Assembly (NCBI RefSeq): GCF_001995095.2 | Contig: NZ_MTSD02000001.1 | Location: 744,001 to 808,000 of the forward strand | DNA length: 64,000 nucleotides | From: Oceanospirillum linum | GTDB lineage: Bacteria > Pseudomonadota > Gammaproteobacteria > Pseudomonadales > Halomonadaceae | Reading direction: 5' to 3' | Part shown: positions 24,621 through 34,098 of the stretch, piece after piece | Position numbering within the stretch: the stretch's first letter is position 1 | Layout: the number at the start of each line of letters is the position of its first letter | Notes under the pieces: model-generated | Seen by the model: only the letters and a program-made list of their open reading frames with translations | What the model was told of the DNA's origin: nothing | The model's database searches: none | Translations under genes and position numbers: made by a program

Positions 24621-25784
24621 TTAACCCAGCAGCGACAGTGCTGTCTGTGGCAGCTGGTTTGCCTGAGACAGAATAGTCGTTGATGCCTGCTGAATAATCT
24701 GGTTACGAGTCAGCTCAGCGGTTTCAGCAGCAAAGTCGGTATCCTGAATACGGGAACGGGAATCCGACACGTTTACAACAGCTGTGGTGTTGTTACGTAC
24801 TGTTGAAGTCAAACCGTTCTGCTCTGCACCCAGCTTAGCGCGCTGAGAGTCAACCTGAGTAATCAGGCCACTCATCGCATCCAGCAGAGTATCTGTTGCG
24901 AAGCCATGAACTTCATTAAGCTGTGCATCAGTATAGCCTTCACTCACCGTACCAGTGATGCCAACTGTAGTTTGCACATTGGCAATAGCCATAATGTTTG
25001 ACGCTGTAGCAGAAGAGGACGTTGCCTCACCTTCAAGAATCGTAGCCAGTGCAGCAATATTCACTACACCAGACACACCATTCTTGCCAAGCTCTGCGAT
25101 TTTACCTTCACGGTTAGAGCCAAACAGAGCATCAGTAGCTACACCAGTACTCACATTGTTAATAACGGCGTAAGCTGCAACCATCTTACCTAGAGTACCT
25201 GCAGTATTAAAGCCTGTACTTAGTGTAGACAGATCACCCGTTACACCTTCAGCTTCTGCAACTCCACCAAACAGGGCTGCAAGTTCAGCATTACCTGTAG
25301 TTACCACATCCTGCTCACCCGCCTGAGCACCGGACTGGATCTGGAAACCCGATTCAGGAGAATCACCGTTCAGGATCTTCAGCGTGCCGTAAGCAGTACG
25401 ATCTGCAATATCGTTGTTTACCTCCAGCAGCTTAGTAAATTCCTGGCTCAATGCTGAACGATCATCAGCAGACAGAGTACGGTTACCGCCCTGGACAACC
25501 AGCTGACGCATACGCTGGATATTATTGGTCACTTCACCCAGAGCACCTTCAGCGATCTGTGCAATAGAGATACCATCGTTGGCGTTACGGCTAGCCTGGT
25601 TCAGACCGGTGATCTGAGTGGTCAGGCGATCAGAAATCTGCAGACCTGCTGCATCATCACGCGCACTGTTAATACGGCTACCGGAAGACAGCTTCTCAAA
25701 GGAGCTATTCATACGGTCCGTTACATTCGACAGGTTTTTCTGGCCGTTCAGTGCAGAAACGTTAGTATTTACATATAAAGCCAT
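24621..25784 (-). CDS. fliC: Flagellin 7 of 8
   Basis: Flagellin of 387 aa started at MALYVNTN (ATG 25784) to match its paralogs; an upstream in-frame extension of three codons is disregarded because AAGGTG lies just before this ATG. The conserved ends are those of the group; the middle (about residues 170-285) is unique, with GGVAEAEGVTGDLSTLSTG. It ends SLLG. It lies outside the duplicated unit except for its 3' end, which took part in the crossover. It has a perfect sigma-28 promoter, so it may be one of the most strongly expressed late flagellins. Confidence 0.96.
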   Translation of the reverse strand: MALYVNTNVSALNGQKNLSNVTDRMNSSFEKLSSGSRINSARDDAAGLQISDRLTTQITGLNQASRNANDGISIAQIAEGALGEVTNNIQRMRQLVVQGGNRTLSADDRSALSQEFTKLLEVNNDIADRTAYGTLKILNGDSPESGFQIQSGAQAGEQDVVTTGNAELAALFGGVAEAEGVTGDLSTLSTGFNTAGTLGKMVAAYAVINNVSTGVATDALFGSNREGKIAELGKNGVSGVVNIAALATILEGEATSSSATASNIMAIANVQTTVGITGTVSEGYTDAQLNEVHGFATDTLLDAMSGLITQVDSQRAKLGAEQNGLTSTVRNNTTAVVNVSDSRSRIQDTDFAAETAELTRNQIIQQASTTILSQANQLPQTALSLLG

Positions 25785-25879
25785 GGGTATCACCTTAAAC
25801 TTTTATAATAAGATCATAAATCAGCATGCTATGCGGCATATAATGGTATACATCAACCACATTAGCTTTGTGATATTTA

Positions 25880-25906
25880 TTATCGGCTCCGCTAAAAAAA
25901 ACTTTA
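25880..25906 (-). promoter_or_regulatory. Consensus sigma-28 promoter of flagellin 7
   Basis: Minus strand TAAAGTTT, 11-base spacer, GCCGATAA: a full match to the FliA consensus, about 95 bp before the ATG. The six duplicated genes have weaker variants. Confidence 0.93.
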
Positions 25907-25925
25907 GTATTTTTTACTCCAGAAT

Positions 25926-25958
25926 AAAAAAACCCTGACTCATAAGAATCAGGGTTTT
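25926..25958 (-). terminator. Terminator of flagellin 8
   Basis: Hairpin AAACCCTGA / TCAGGGTTT with about 10-base loop and A/T tracts on both sides. It differs in sequence from the other flagellin terminators. Confidence 0.88.
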
Positions 25959-26028
25959 AATTCAGATCACAGGCAAAGATTTGCCGCAATATGCAAACCT
26001 TTGTCAGTAGCCGACCTGCAAAGCAAGA

Positions 26029-27195
26029 TTAGCCTAACAGAGTCAATGCAGTCTGTGGCAACTGATTTGCCTGAGACAAAATAGTCGTTGATGCCTGCTG
26101 AATAATCTGATTACGGGTCAGCTCAGCGGTTTCAGCAGCAAAGTCAGTATCCTGAATACGCGAGCGGGAATCAGAAACATTTACTACGGCTGTAGTGTTA
26201 TTACGAATCACAGAGGTCAGGCCATTCTGCTCCGCACCTAACTTAGCACGCTGCTTATCAACCTGAGTGATCAGGTTGCTCATAGAATCAAGCAGGGTAT
26301 CGGTTGCAAAAGCGTGGATGGTATTCAGTTCATCACCGGTCAGGACATCTGACCCGGTGCTTACCAGCCCCATAAAGCCAAGAGCAGCACTAATTGTGGA
26401 CAGAGTAGTAAAACCACCACTACCGGCAGCTTCCTGAGTCAGAACTTTAGTTAGCTCTTCAACGTTAATGGTTGCAGTACCACGCTCCCCAAGATTGTTT
26501 GCAGCAGAAACATTGGCTCGTGGACCAACAATAGCGCTGGCTGCCACAGCAATATCCGACTCACCGGTAACGGCCATGTAGGCACCAATGATCTCACCCA
26601 GAGTACCGTATTGTGACAAGCCATTGGCACTCATATCAGACAGAACACCCGTGATACCTTCATCAGTCAACACACCACCAAACAAAGCAGTCAGCTTAGC
26701 ATTACCGGTTGTAATGGTATCCTGCTCACCGGCATGGGCACCGGTCTGAATCTGAAAACCTGCATCAGGAGAGTCTTCGTTCAGCAGTTTCTGTGTACCA
26801 TATGAAGTCCGTTCTGCAATGCCATTATTAACATCTAACAGCTTAGCAAACTCCTGCCCAAGAGCATCACGATCCTCGGTTGCCAAAGTCCGGTTACCAC
26901 CTTGCACCACCAACTGACGCATACGTTGAATATTATTGGTGACTTCACCGAGAGCACCCTCAGCAATCTGAGCAATAGAAATACCATCATTAGCATTTCG
27001 TGTAGCCTGCTCCAAACCAATCACCTGCGTGGTCAGACGGTCTGAAATCTGAAGACCTGCCGCATCATCCTTTGCACTGTTAATACGACTACCGGAGGAC
27101 AGCTTCTCAAAAGAACTGTTCATCCGTGCAGTAACATCACTCAGATTCTTCTGACCATTCAGTGCGGCCACGTTAGTATTTACAAATAGAGCCAT
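26029..27195 (-). CDS. fliC: Flagellin 8 of 8, most divergent, sigma-54 driven
   Basis: Flagellin of 388 aa started at MALFVNTNVAALNGQ (ATG 27195, GGAAGGGAC ribosome site). It has the same D0/D1 plan but more substitutions than the others (NSAKDDAAG, LEQATRNAND, SVIRNNTTA) and ends TLLG. It is next to flgL and has a perfect sigma-54 promoter instead of a sigma-28 one. In Vibrio the sigma-54-dependent flagellin FlaA is the one essential for the filament; by analogy this is the best candidate for the core flagellin here. Confidence 0.96.
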   Translation of the reverse strand: MALFVNTNVAALNGQKNLSDVTARMNSSFEKLSSGSRINSAKDDAAGLQISDRLTTQVIGLEQATRNANDGISIAQIAEGALGEVTNNIQRMRQLVVQGGNRTLATEDRDALGQEFAKLLDVNNGIAERTSYGTQKLLNEDSPDAGFQIQTGAHAGEQDTITTGNAKLTALFGGVLTDEGITGVLSDMSANGLSQYGTLGEIIGAYMAVTGESDIAVAASAIVGPRANVSAANNLGERGTATINVEELTKVLTQEAAGSGGFTTLSTISAALGFMGLVSTGSDVLTGDELNTIHAFATDTLLDSMSNLITQVDKQRAKLGAEQNGLTSVIRNNTTAVVNVSDSRSRIQDTDFAAETAELTRNQIIQQASTTILSQANQLPQTALTLLG

Positions 27196-27314
27196 ATTCA
27201 GTCCCTTCCGTTTTTTCAGGTATTGGACACGCAGCCTTAAAAAGCCGCAAATCAATTTAATGTCAGGCGCAGCTACCTGCGGTAAAACGCCTGAGCTTGC
27301 CTTACAAAAATAAA

Positions 27315-27330
27315 AGCAAACTACGTGCCA
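27315..27330 (-). promoter_or_regulatory. Sigma-54 (RpoN) promoter of flagellin 8
   Basis: Minus strand TGGCAC-GTAGT-TTGCT, a full match to the -24/-12 consensus TGGCAC-N5-TTGCW, about 120 bp before the ATG. FlrC is the expected activator. Confidence 0.92.
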
Positions 27331-27460
27331 ACTAAAAACCCATTTAAATTCAATAAGTTATATAATCCTACTTAAACAAACCAAGCAATCAGTGCCTTTA
27401 AAATGAGCTAAGCGGCAAGACCGGACAGCAATAGGGAAAAAATTAGCCGGTATAGATGCA

Positions 27461-27487
27461 AAAAGGCCGCTCATTTGAGCGGCCTTC
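27461..27487 (-). terminator. Terminator of the flgJKL unit
   Basis: Strong hairpin AAGGCCGCTCA-TT-TGAGCGGCCTT with A-tract on the left (U-run for minus-strand RNA), 71 bp after the flgL stop. Confidence 0.92.
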
Positions 27488-27557
27488 TTAGATCCGGCAA
27501 TATAAATCCGCAAACATATTCCCTAAGACAGGGTGCGGGGTTATCCAGCCCCAAGAA

Positions 27558-28841
27558 TTAACTAATATAGTTAAACAAACTCATCGAGGCTGTCTTACTG
27601 AAGGTTTGCTGGGATGCCTGCAAAGCTGTTTGCTCGAGAACAAATCGACCAATGGCTTCGGCGTAATCCAGATCCTCCAGGTTGCTCACCTGCTCCTTCA
27701 GATAAAGTTCAACACTGACATTATTGCCACCGATTGCATCAATACTGTTACGGCGAGTACCGTGCTCTGTGCGGGCAACTTCTACACTGTTTAGCCAGCT
27801 ATCTATATCATTGAGCGATGCGGCCAGCATATCCGTGTCTTTTTCTGCGCCAGTAAAATCTTCCAGTGTTTCAGCCAAACGCTGCATACCCGTCAGCATA
27901 TCCTGTTTTTCATTATTGACGCGCAGGGTGAAGCTCTCACCAGCAACAGGTGTAGGGTCAGCGGGAGGTCCAGGGTTAGCAGGGATACTAAGATCAAGAT
28001 TGCCTACAGAAGCATCAGCGCCACTGTTCAAATGATTTTCAAGATCCGCTAAGGTGCCGCCTGTAATAATAGGCGTTCCAGTGGGATCCGTGACATTAAT
28101 AGTCACCGGGTACTCTGGCGGCGCACCAGCCGCAGCACCAACGGCAGTAATTTCAATCTGATAGTCACCAATCTGACTCCCTTTCAGAAAAGCCTGCGTG
28201 CCAGCAACGGCAAAGTCGGCACCACTGGCATTAGCTGCATCTGGATAGCTGCTGACCGGGCTATTAGCAAAAAGCGCTGACTCAATATCCTCGAAAATCT
28301 CTTTACCGGTCATATTCAGTGGCGACCGAACACTATCAGAGATCTGCACGGAGCGCTCCTGATCATCGCCCTGATATTCATAACTGCCATCAGCTTGCTT
28401 AGCAAAAGGAGCCGTATCTACTTTACTACCAGAAAAAATATAATTACCTTGCTCATCCTTGGTATTAACCAGTTTTTCAAGCTGGTCGGTAATCTCCCGA
28501 ATCTCCAGACCGATAGTCTTACGACCATCATCACCAAGCGTATCATTATTTGCCTGGATCATTAACTGGCGAACACGCTGCAAACGGTTATGGATCGTAT
28601 CCAGTGTTGACTCACTGATCTGCAGACTTTTCTCAGCATAATCGATATTTTTGCCATACTGCTCGATATTCGCCAGCTTATTTTTAGCATTAAATGCCAG
28701 CGTGCTGGCAACGGGGTCATCGGAAGGTGTCAGTACACGCTTCCCCGTACCTAACTGCTGCGACGTATAAAACATGTCCGTCTGCTTCTGCAGAATACTG
28801 TTGGTATTGTTATAATTGATCAAAGAGGTTGATACACGCAT
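27558..28841 (-). CDS. flgL: Flagellar hook-filament junction protein FlgL
   Basis: Hook-associated protein 3, the junction ring next to the filament. The protein has 427 aa with a flagellin-like N-terminal D0/D1 (MRVSTSLINYNNTNSILQ; LGTGKRVLTPSDDPVAST at about residues 31-48) and C-terminal helix (QASQQTFSKTASMSLFNYIS). The middle has an insertion rich in Gly, Pro and Asp (about residues 195-295). It follows flgK by 5 bp and ends the flgJKL unit. Its length is above that of enteric FlgL (about 317 aa), like Vibrio and Pseudomonas forms. Confidence 0.95.
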   Translation of the reverse strand: MRVSTSLINYNNTNSILQKQTDMFYTSQQLGTGKRVLTPSDDPVASTLAFNAKNKLANIEQYGKNIDYAEKSLQISESTLDTIHNRLQRVRQLMIQANNDTLGDDGRKTIGLEIREITDQLEKLVNTKDEQGNYIFSGSKVDTAPFAKQADGSYEYQGDDQERSVQISDSVRSPLNMTGKEIFEDIESALFANSPVSSYPDAANASGADFAVAGTQAFLKGSQIGDYQIEITAVGAAAGAPPEYPVTINVTDPTGTPIITGGTLADLENHLNSGADASVGNLDLSIPANPGPPADPTPVAGESFTLRVNNEKQDMLTGMQRLAETLEDFTGAEKDTDMLAASLNDIDSWLNSVEVARTEHGTRRNSIDAIGGNNVSVELYLKEQVSNLEDLDYAEAIGRFVLEQTALQASQQTFSKTASMSLFNYIS

Positions 28842-28846
28842 TTTAA

Positions 28847-31039
28847 TTATCTCCCTACCGCACTAATCAGAGTTGAGAACAGTTGCTGAGAAACTGCTAT
28901 CAACTGAGCAGAAGCACTATAAGCCTGCTGAAATTTCACAAGATTTGCTGCTTCTTCATCCAAGTTAACGCCTGCCACACTTTCCCGTAGTGATATGCTT
29001 TGCTCCAAAATAGCAGCACCGGATTCGGCATTAATATTCGCTTCTGCAGTCTGAATACCTACAAACTCAACGGTATTAGCATAAGCATCCTGATAGGTTA
29101 CCTTGCCATCATCAATAACGCCTTCAGATTGAAGATCGGAGATAGCAGCGCCGTTGGTGTTATCACCAAAGCCATCACGGTTAAACTCAACCAAAACCGC
29201 ATCACCATTCGCAGGTATCCCCCCAAGATCCATACTGAACCCCCAGGTATCCGGAATAACATTCTGTGTCTTGCCTAACTCGAATGCATCGGCACCTGTT
29301 GCAGAATACAAAACGGTCCCTGTGCTTGCATCTACAATGTCATATTCCATTGAAGCATCACCGGCTGCATAGGTATTACCCGGGTCAAAGTCAATTTTAA
29401 TCCCATCCGGCAGGTCGGAGACAGTTGGTACTGCACCACTATCATAAAAACGTAGCTGACCATCTTTCTGGTCAAAGAAAACACTTTGGTCTGCAGGTGT
29501 GCCCAAGCTGGTAACAATAGAGCCTGTATTTGATGTTTTGAATGTAGCTGTAACCTCACGGGAAGCAACAGCAATGGAACCCGTATTATAAGAAGCGGTG
29601 GTTGCTCGCATCGGTGATGCCAAGGCAATTTCATCGCCATCGGTAATTTCGCGCTGAATATCCTGCGCACCATTACGGGTAGGAGAGATCGTAAAATCAT
29701 CCCCCTGATATACTTTGTTAGTGGCTGATGCTGGCAGTTTAAGTCGCACACCGTCAACTTCAATCCGTATATTAGGATCTTTCAGCTCTGCCATGGTAAC
29801 AACAGATTTGTTAACTGTAGTACCGGATGCATCGGTGTACTCAAAGCGCAGTGCATTACCATCAGAATCACGTAAACTGAAAGTAGCATTCGCCGGATTG
29901 GCATCATCACCCGCAGACAGCGCTGACAAGCGATAGTCTTTATTTGTCAATTGACTTGAATCTACAATCTCAACCTGAAGCCCTAAGCTGCCGCTCTTAT
30001 TGTTATCCTGGTAAGGTGTAACACGCTCTTCCATCAATTCACGTTCATTCATATCCCGGAAGAAATTCCCCCCAATCTCATTATTGAGATTCATCCCCAG
30101 ACTATGCTGATCATTGAATGTCTCAGAAATAGTGATCGCCAACCGGCCCAGCTCATTCACTGCAGGGGTCAAGACTTCCTCTCTGAAGCGAAGTAAGCCT
30201 CCCATTTCCCCACCGGTGATCAGCTCAGTGATCATCTTATCGCCTTCTTTCGGGTCAGAGTAGAAGACATCCAGCTCTCTTTGCTCAGCACGCCCTGGGG
30301 CAGCTTTCAGGGTAAAGGACTCCTGATTAATGACCAAAGGAAAGCCATCACCGATGAAAACAGATACAGTACCATCAGCAACATCTGTGGTTTTAACACC
30401 GACATATTCACTCAGTTCACGGAGTTTTTCATCACGCATGTCCAACAAGTCATTTGGCGGCAAACCACCTGTTCGGCCACTGGCTGACGCGATCTCCTTA
30501 TTAAGCTCAGCAATCGCAGTTGAAATGCGGTTAATATCCTGAATGTTAGTGGCTAACTGAGTGTTCAGGTTATCACTGGTATTTTCGTAGCGATCATCAA
30601 TCAGGTTAAAACGCTCAACCAGCGTATTCGCCTCAGCTAATACCAAACTGCGCAAAGGTTGCGAGTCGGGCTCATCATTCAGGGATTCCATCGCCGCAAA
30701 GAACTCATTCAGAGCAGCACCAGGACTGGAAGAAGTATCAGACAAAAGGTTATCCAGCTCCTTGGCATAACCCAAAACAGTCTCATACTCTTTAGCAAGG
30801 CTGGTATCATTACGCACTTGCTGGGTCAGAAAAGTTTCGGAGATACGACGCACAGTGGTGGTCATAGCGCCCATCCCGAAATACCCCTCACCTGTCGCAA
30901 AGGCTGGTGCCGTTTGCTGAATCGCCTGCTGTCGGCTATATCCAGGGGTATCAACATTGGCAATATTATGCCCGGTGGTATTCAGTGCATTCTGGTGCAC
31001 ACTGGTACCGGAATAACCGAGTTTAAGAAGATCTGTCAT
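28847..31039 (-). CDS. flgK: Flagellar hook-filament junction protein FlgK
   Basis: Hook-associated protein 1, the junction ring next to the hook. The protein has 730 aa with the flg_bb_rod-type N-terminus (LKLGYSGTSVHQNALNTTGHNIANVDTPGYSRQ, from about residue 5; key ANVDTPGYSRQ) and the C-terminal rod helix (EEAANLVKFQQAYSASAQLI; stop after ISAVGR). The central portion (about residues 350-620) is the expanded variable domain, longer than in enterics (about 550 aa). It lies 72 bp after flgJ and should be co-transcribed from the sigma-54 site before flgJ. Confidence 0.95.
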   Translation of the reverse strand: MTDLLKLGYSGTSVHQNALNTTGHNIANVDTPGYSRQQAIQQTAPAFATGEGYFGMGAMTTTVRRISETFLTQQVRNDTSLAKEYETVLGYAKELDNLLSDTSSSPGAALNEFFAAMESLNDEPDSQPLRSLVLAEANTLVERFNLIDDRYENTSDNLNTQLATNIQDINRISTAIAELNKEIASASGRTGGLPPNDLLDMRDEKLRELSEYVGVKTTDVADGTVSVFIGDGFPLVINQESFTLKAAPGRAEQRELDVFYSDPKEGDKMITELITGGEMGGLLRFREEVLTPAVNELGRLAITISETFNDQHSLGMNLNNEIGGNFFRDMNERELMEERVTPYQDNNKSGSLGLQVEIVDSSQLTNKDYRLSALSAGDDANPANATFSLRDSDGNALRFEYTDASGTTVNKSVVTMAELKDPNIRIEVDGVRLKLPASATNKVYQGDDFTISPTRNGAQDIQREITDGDEIALASPMRATTASYNTGSIAVASREVTATFKTSNTGSIVTSLGTPADQSVFFDQKDGQLRFYDSGAVPTVSDLPDGIKIDFDPGNTYAAGDASMEYDIVDASTGTVLYSATGADAFELGKTQNVIPDTWGFSMDLGGIPANGDAVLVEFNRDGFGDNTNGAAISDLQSEGVIDDGKVTYQDAYANTVEFVGIQTAEANINAESGAAILEQSISLRESVAGVNLDEEAANLVKFQQAYSASAQLIAVSQQLFSTLISAVGR

Positions 31040-31111
31040 AGTTCTGCTCCAAGATTAAGCCCAGTGCTCAGCATAGCTGGCAAAGTCCCTAACACGTTGA
31101 ATAACCCGGCA

Positions 31112-32107
31112 TCACCCCTGGCTATTTTGGTCACTTTTAACAGCAAGCGTCATATTGCTGCTATTGATAATACGTTGAATTTTCTGTGCATAAGCAGGGT
31201 CAGTTGCGTAACCTGCATCCTGCAGACCTTTAGTAAACAAAACGGGATCAGAAGCGCGCTTAAGGGCTTCCGTATAGCGTGGGTTACTCTGCAGAAAATT
31301 CGCATAATCTTTAAGGCTTTCTTCATAGCTGCCATAGGCACGAAAAGCAGCCTGCTCCCGCTGAGCCACACCCCCACGGTACTCTAAGGTAGAAACAACG
31401 GCAGACTCACCATCCCAGCGACTATCGGCTTTGATACCAAACAGGTTAAAGCTGTTTTTACCTGATTCATCACGAATCATGTAGCGGCCCCAACCTGTTT
31501 CCAGTGCTGCCTGAGACAGCATCACTTTGGGATCGAGCCCCAGAGCTTCAGCCGCTTTTTCTGCGGCAGGGTATAAGGATGTTATAAAGTCCTGCGGTGA
31601 ATCAAAGCCCTGCTCTATCATGTTAGCTTCCGCAAGGGCTGCTTTTTCTTCAGCACGCTCGGCCGCAAACTTATCACGCCAGCTCTGCATTAACTCGGGA
31701 TCATAACGGCTGGCCGGGAAGCGACTACCTCGATCAAGCATCTCCTGAATCGACTTCGGATTGCGGGTCTCATCAGCCTCAGTTTCCAGGCCATAGTCTT
31801 TACTTAACTGACGAACAAGCACATCAGCCAGACCAAAAGTACCGCCCTCAGTGATGGTAACGGCCATTTGCTCATCAAACATCTGCTGATAAAAGCGTAC
31901 CTGCTCACTATCAAAAATACCGTCTTTGGAAAGTAGTTCATTGGATTGACGGGCATTTTTCATAATCATCTGAACCATCATGGCTTCAAACTGACGAGCA
32001 ACCTCTTTCAAAGCTTCAGGGTCATCCTCCCGGGCACCCTTGCGCAAGGATTCCAAACCCTGCACATCGGTAACGACTCTGGCCTGATCGTATTTGCTGT
32101 TAATCAT
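31112..32107 (-). CDS. flgJ: Flagellar rod assembly protein / muramidase FlgJ
   Basis: Two-domain protein of 331 aa. The N-terminal rod-capping domain (about residues 30-110; VARQFEAMMVQMIMKNAR) helps assemble the rod; the C-terminal glucosaminidase/muramidase domain (about residues 165-320; SQAALETGWGRYMIRD, then KNSFNLFGIKAD) opens peptidoglycan. The catalytic Glu is in ALETGWG. No signal peptide, as it is exported by the flagellar apparatus. It has its own sigma-54 promoter upstream, at 32243, so flgJKL can be expressed apart from flgFGHI. Confidence 0.95.
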   Translation of the reverse strand: MINSKYDQARVVTDVQGLESLRKGAREDDPEALKEVARQFEAMMVQMIMKNARQSNELLSKDGIFDSEQVRFYQQMFDEQMAVTITEGGTFGLADVLVRQLSKDYGLETEADETRNPKSIQEMLDRGSRFPASRYDPELMQSWRDKFAAERAEEKAALAEANMIEQGFDSPQDFITSLYPAAEKAAEALGLDPKVMLSQAALETGWGRYMIRDESGKNSFNLFGIKADSRWDGESAVVSTLEYRGGVAQREQAAFRAYGSYEESLKDYANFLQSNPRYTEALKRASDPVLFTKGLQDAGYATDPAYAQKIQRIINSSNMTLAVKSDQNSQG

Positions 32108-32242
32108 GCTGATACCCTTCCACTGTTGCTCGCCACACCTGCCCCGCTACGGGGTTGCTTTCAGCCGGTAAACGGCTCATCAATCTGTACACCCGCTCAA
32201 CCCATAAAGTATTTTGCCGGTTTTATACCCAATGACAGTTAC

Positions 32243-32258
32243 AGCAAAGTATGTGCCA
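32243..32258 (-). promoter_or_regulatory. Sigma-54 promoter of flgJKL
   Basis: Minus strand TGGCAC-ATACT-TTGCT, full match to consensus, about 136 bp before flgJ and just after the flgI stop. Confidence 0.9.
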
Positions 32259-32272
32259 CAAAACAAAAGACC

Positions 32273-33358
32273 TTAAATAACAACTAAATCAGCTTTCAGA
32301 GCGCCTGCCTGTTTTAAAGCCTCAAGGATTGCCATCAGATCTCCGGGAGCAGCGCCAACCTGGTTCACAGCCCGAACAATCTCGTCAAGGGTTACCCCTG
32401 GAGCAAACTTGAACATCGTCGAATCATCCTGACGAATATCAATAGCAGTATTTTCCTGAACCGCCGTTTCTCCGTTAGCCAGCGGGTTGGGCTGCACCAC
32501 TTCCGGGGCCTCCTGAATGGTAACCGTCAGGCTGCCATGGGTAACGGCTGCAGGGGCCACACGTACATTTTGACCAATAACAATGGTGCCGGTGCGGGAG
32601 TTAATAATAATTTTCGCTGAAGCCTCCCCCGGCTGGACTTCAAGATTCTCCAGAACCGAGAGATAACTTACTCGCTGAGAAGGGTCCCGTGGTGCCCGAA
32701 CACGAATAGAAACAGCATCATATGCCTGAGCAACATTATCACCCAGCAAGTCATTAACCCGCTCCGCAACGCGCTTTGCAGTGGTAAAGTCCGGGCGATG
32801 CAGGTTAAAGGTAATACTGTCGCCACCGTAAAAGTTATGAACCACAGCTCGCTCCACAGTAGCCCCATTGGGAATACGCCCTACGCTTGGCACATTAACC
32901 TGAATCCGTGAACCATCGGCACCCTCCGCACCTAAGCCGCCAACCACAAGGCTACCCTGAGCCACAGCATAGGTGTTGCCATCCGCACCTTTCAGGGGGG
33001 TCATTAACAGCGTACCGCCGCGCAAGCTGTCTGCATTACCAATGGAGCTTACCGTTACATCAATACGCTGGCCTGGCTTGGTAAAAGGAGGCAACTCTGC
33101 ATGAATGGTAACAGCGGCAATGTTTTCTGACTTAGGGTCAACACCCGCCGGCAATGTAATGCCGAACTGACTCATCATATTGGCAAAGGTCTGGTTAGTG
33201 AACGGTGCTTTATCACCTGTTCCACTCAAACCAACGATCAGACCATAACCAATCAACTGATTTGTTCTGACCCCATCAACATTCGTGATATCTTTCAGAC
33301 GATCAGCATGGGCAAGAGAAGCCATTAATACAAAAGCAATAGAAAGTAAAATACGCAT
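32273..33358 (-). CDS. flgI: Flagellar P-ring protein FlgI
   Basis: Periplasmic P-ring subunit around the rod in the peptidoglycan layer. The protein has 361 aa with a Sec signal peptide ([18 protein letters not shown], cleavage after residue 18) and the conserved [19 protein letters not shown] and [12 protein letters not shown] segments. The C-terminus [21 protein letters not shown] is typical. It follows flgH by 12 bp. Its assembly normally needs the chaperone FlgA, which is not encoded in this window. Confidence 0.96.
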   Translation of the reverse strand: MRILLSIAFVLMASLAHADRLKDITNVDGVRTNQLIGYGLIVGLSGTGDKAPFTNQTFANMMSQFGITLPAGVDPKSENIAAVTIHAELPPFTKPGQRIDVTVSSIGNADSLRGGTLLMTPLKGADGNTYAVAQGSLVVGGLGAEGADGSRIQVNVPSVGRIPNGATVERAVVHNFYGGDSITFNLHRPDFTTAKRVAERVNDLLGDNVAQAYDAVSIRVRAPRDPSQRVSYLSVLENLEVQPGEASAKIIINSRTGTIVIGQNVRVAPAAVTHGSLTVTIQEAPEVVQPNPLANGETAVQENTAIDIRQDDSTMFKFAPGVTLDEIVRAVNQVGAAPGDLMAILEALKQAGALKADLVVI

Positions 33359-33370
33359 GGATACAAGCTC

Positions 33371-34033
33371 CTAGAAAGGCCACCAGCTGCTATTAAAGAA
33401 TCGGGTCAACCACCCCTGACGCGTTGAGTCTGCCAGATCACCGGTACCACTATAGGTTAAGCGTGCATCCGCCATCTTTGTTGACATCGCTGTATTTTCA
33501 GGAGATACATCTTCTGGGCGCAGCAGGCCACTTACGCGAATAACCTCGGAACCATTGGTCAGATTCAACCACTTCTCGCCCTTTACCAGCATCAGTCCAT
33601 TTGGGTAAATCTGATGCACCGTCACCGTGATACTCCCCTCAAGACTATTACTCTGCCCTGTAGAGCCCTTCCCGGAAAAAGAGGTGTCGTTTTCAATATT
33701 CGTAGCCAGATCCAGGGGCTGCTGACCGAGAATCGTTGGATTCAGCAGATCAACCTCGGTTGACTTTGATAGCGATGCATTTGTCGACTTATTAGAGCTG
33801 GTCGTCTCAGTCAGCAAAATCGTAATAACATCACCCACACGATAAGCCTTGCGATCTCCGTACAGTGTCATGCTGTAGTTTTGCTGATAAAGCGAGCCAT
33901 TCGCTGCCGGAGGTGGCGCAATATGGCTTGGCTGAACAGGGGCGTAAAAGGGATCGTCGGGCTTTACCATCCCTTCTTTGGACTGACAACCTGCCAAAAC
34001 CAAGGCCAATACAAGTCCTGCAACACGTTTCAT
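33371..34033 (-). CDS. flgH: Flagellar L-ring lipoprotein FlgH
   Basis: Outer-membrane L-ring subunit. I set the start at MKRVAGLVLALVLAGCQSK (ATG 34033), giving 220 aa, because it yields a clean lipoprotein signal with lipobox LAGC (Cys at residue 16) and has a GAGGGTGG site before it; the open frame extends 18 codons further upstream. The conserved FlgH parts are RAYRVGDVITILLTETT and GSITVTVHQIYPNGLMLVKG. It lies between flgG (65 bp upstream) and flgI. Confidence 0.95.
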   Translation of the reverse strand: MKRVAGLVLALVLAGCQSKEGMVKPDDPFYAPVQPSHIAPPPAANGSLYQQNYSMTLYGDRKAYRVGDVITILLTETTSSNKSTNASLSKSTEVDLLNPTILGQQPLDLATNIENDTSFSGKGSTGQSNSLEGSITVTVHQIYPNGLMLVKGEKWLNLTNGSEVIRVSGLLRPEDVSPENTAMSTKMADARLTYSGTGDLADSTRQGWLTRFFNSSWWPF

Positions 34034-34098
34034 ATTAAACACCACCCTCAACTCTCGACTATCGACCTTAACTATCAACTGAACCAAACTTTAAAAAA

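Larger units (their letters stand above)
20546..24692. repeat. Tandem duplication, copy B (4115-bp period)
   Basis: Second copy of 16431-20577. It carries most of flagellin 4, all of flagellins 5 and 6 and the 3' end of flagellin 7. Sequence identity ends at 24693, where flagellin 7 has A in place of the G at 20578. Confidence 0.93.
27196..27557. other. Intergenic region flagellin 8 / flgL
   Basis: This 362-bp spacer holds the flgL terminator and the sigma-54 promoter of flagellin 8. No gene is visible. The roughly 130 bp between terminator and promoter would be the place for FlrC enhancer sites, but I cannot define them. Confidence 0.7.

Noticed and set aside
17135-25938. Long plus-strand open frames (up to 147 aa) antisense to the flagellin genes, repeated in most copies
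   Set aside because: They arise from the codon pattern of the conserved D0/D1 ends, lack ribosome sites, and recur only because the flagellins are paralogs.
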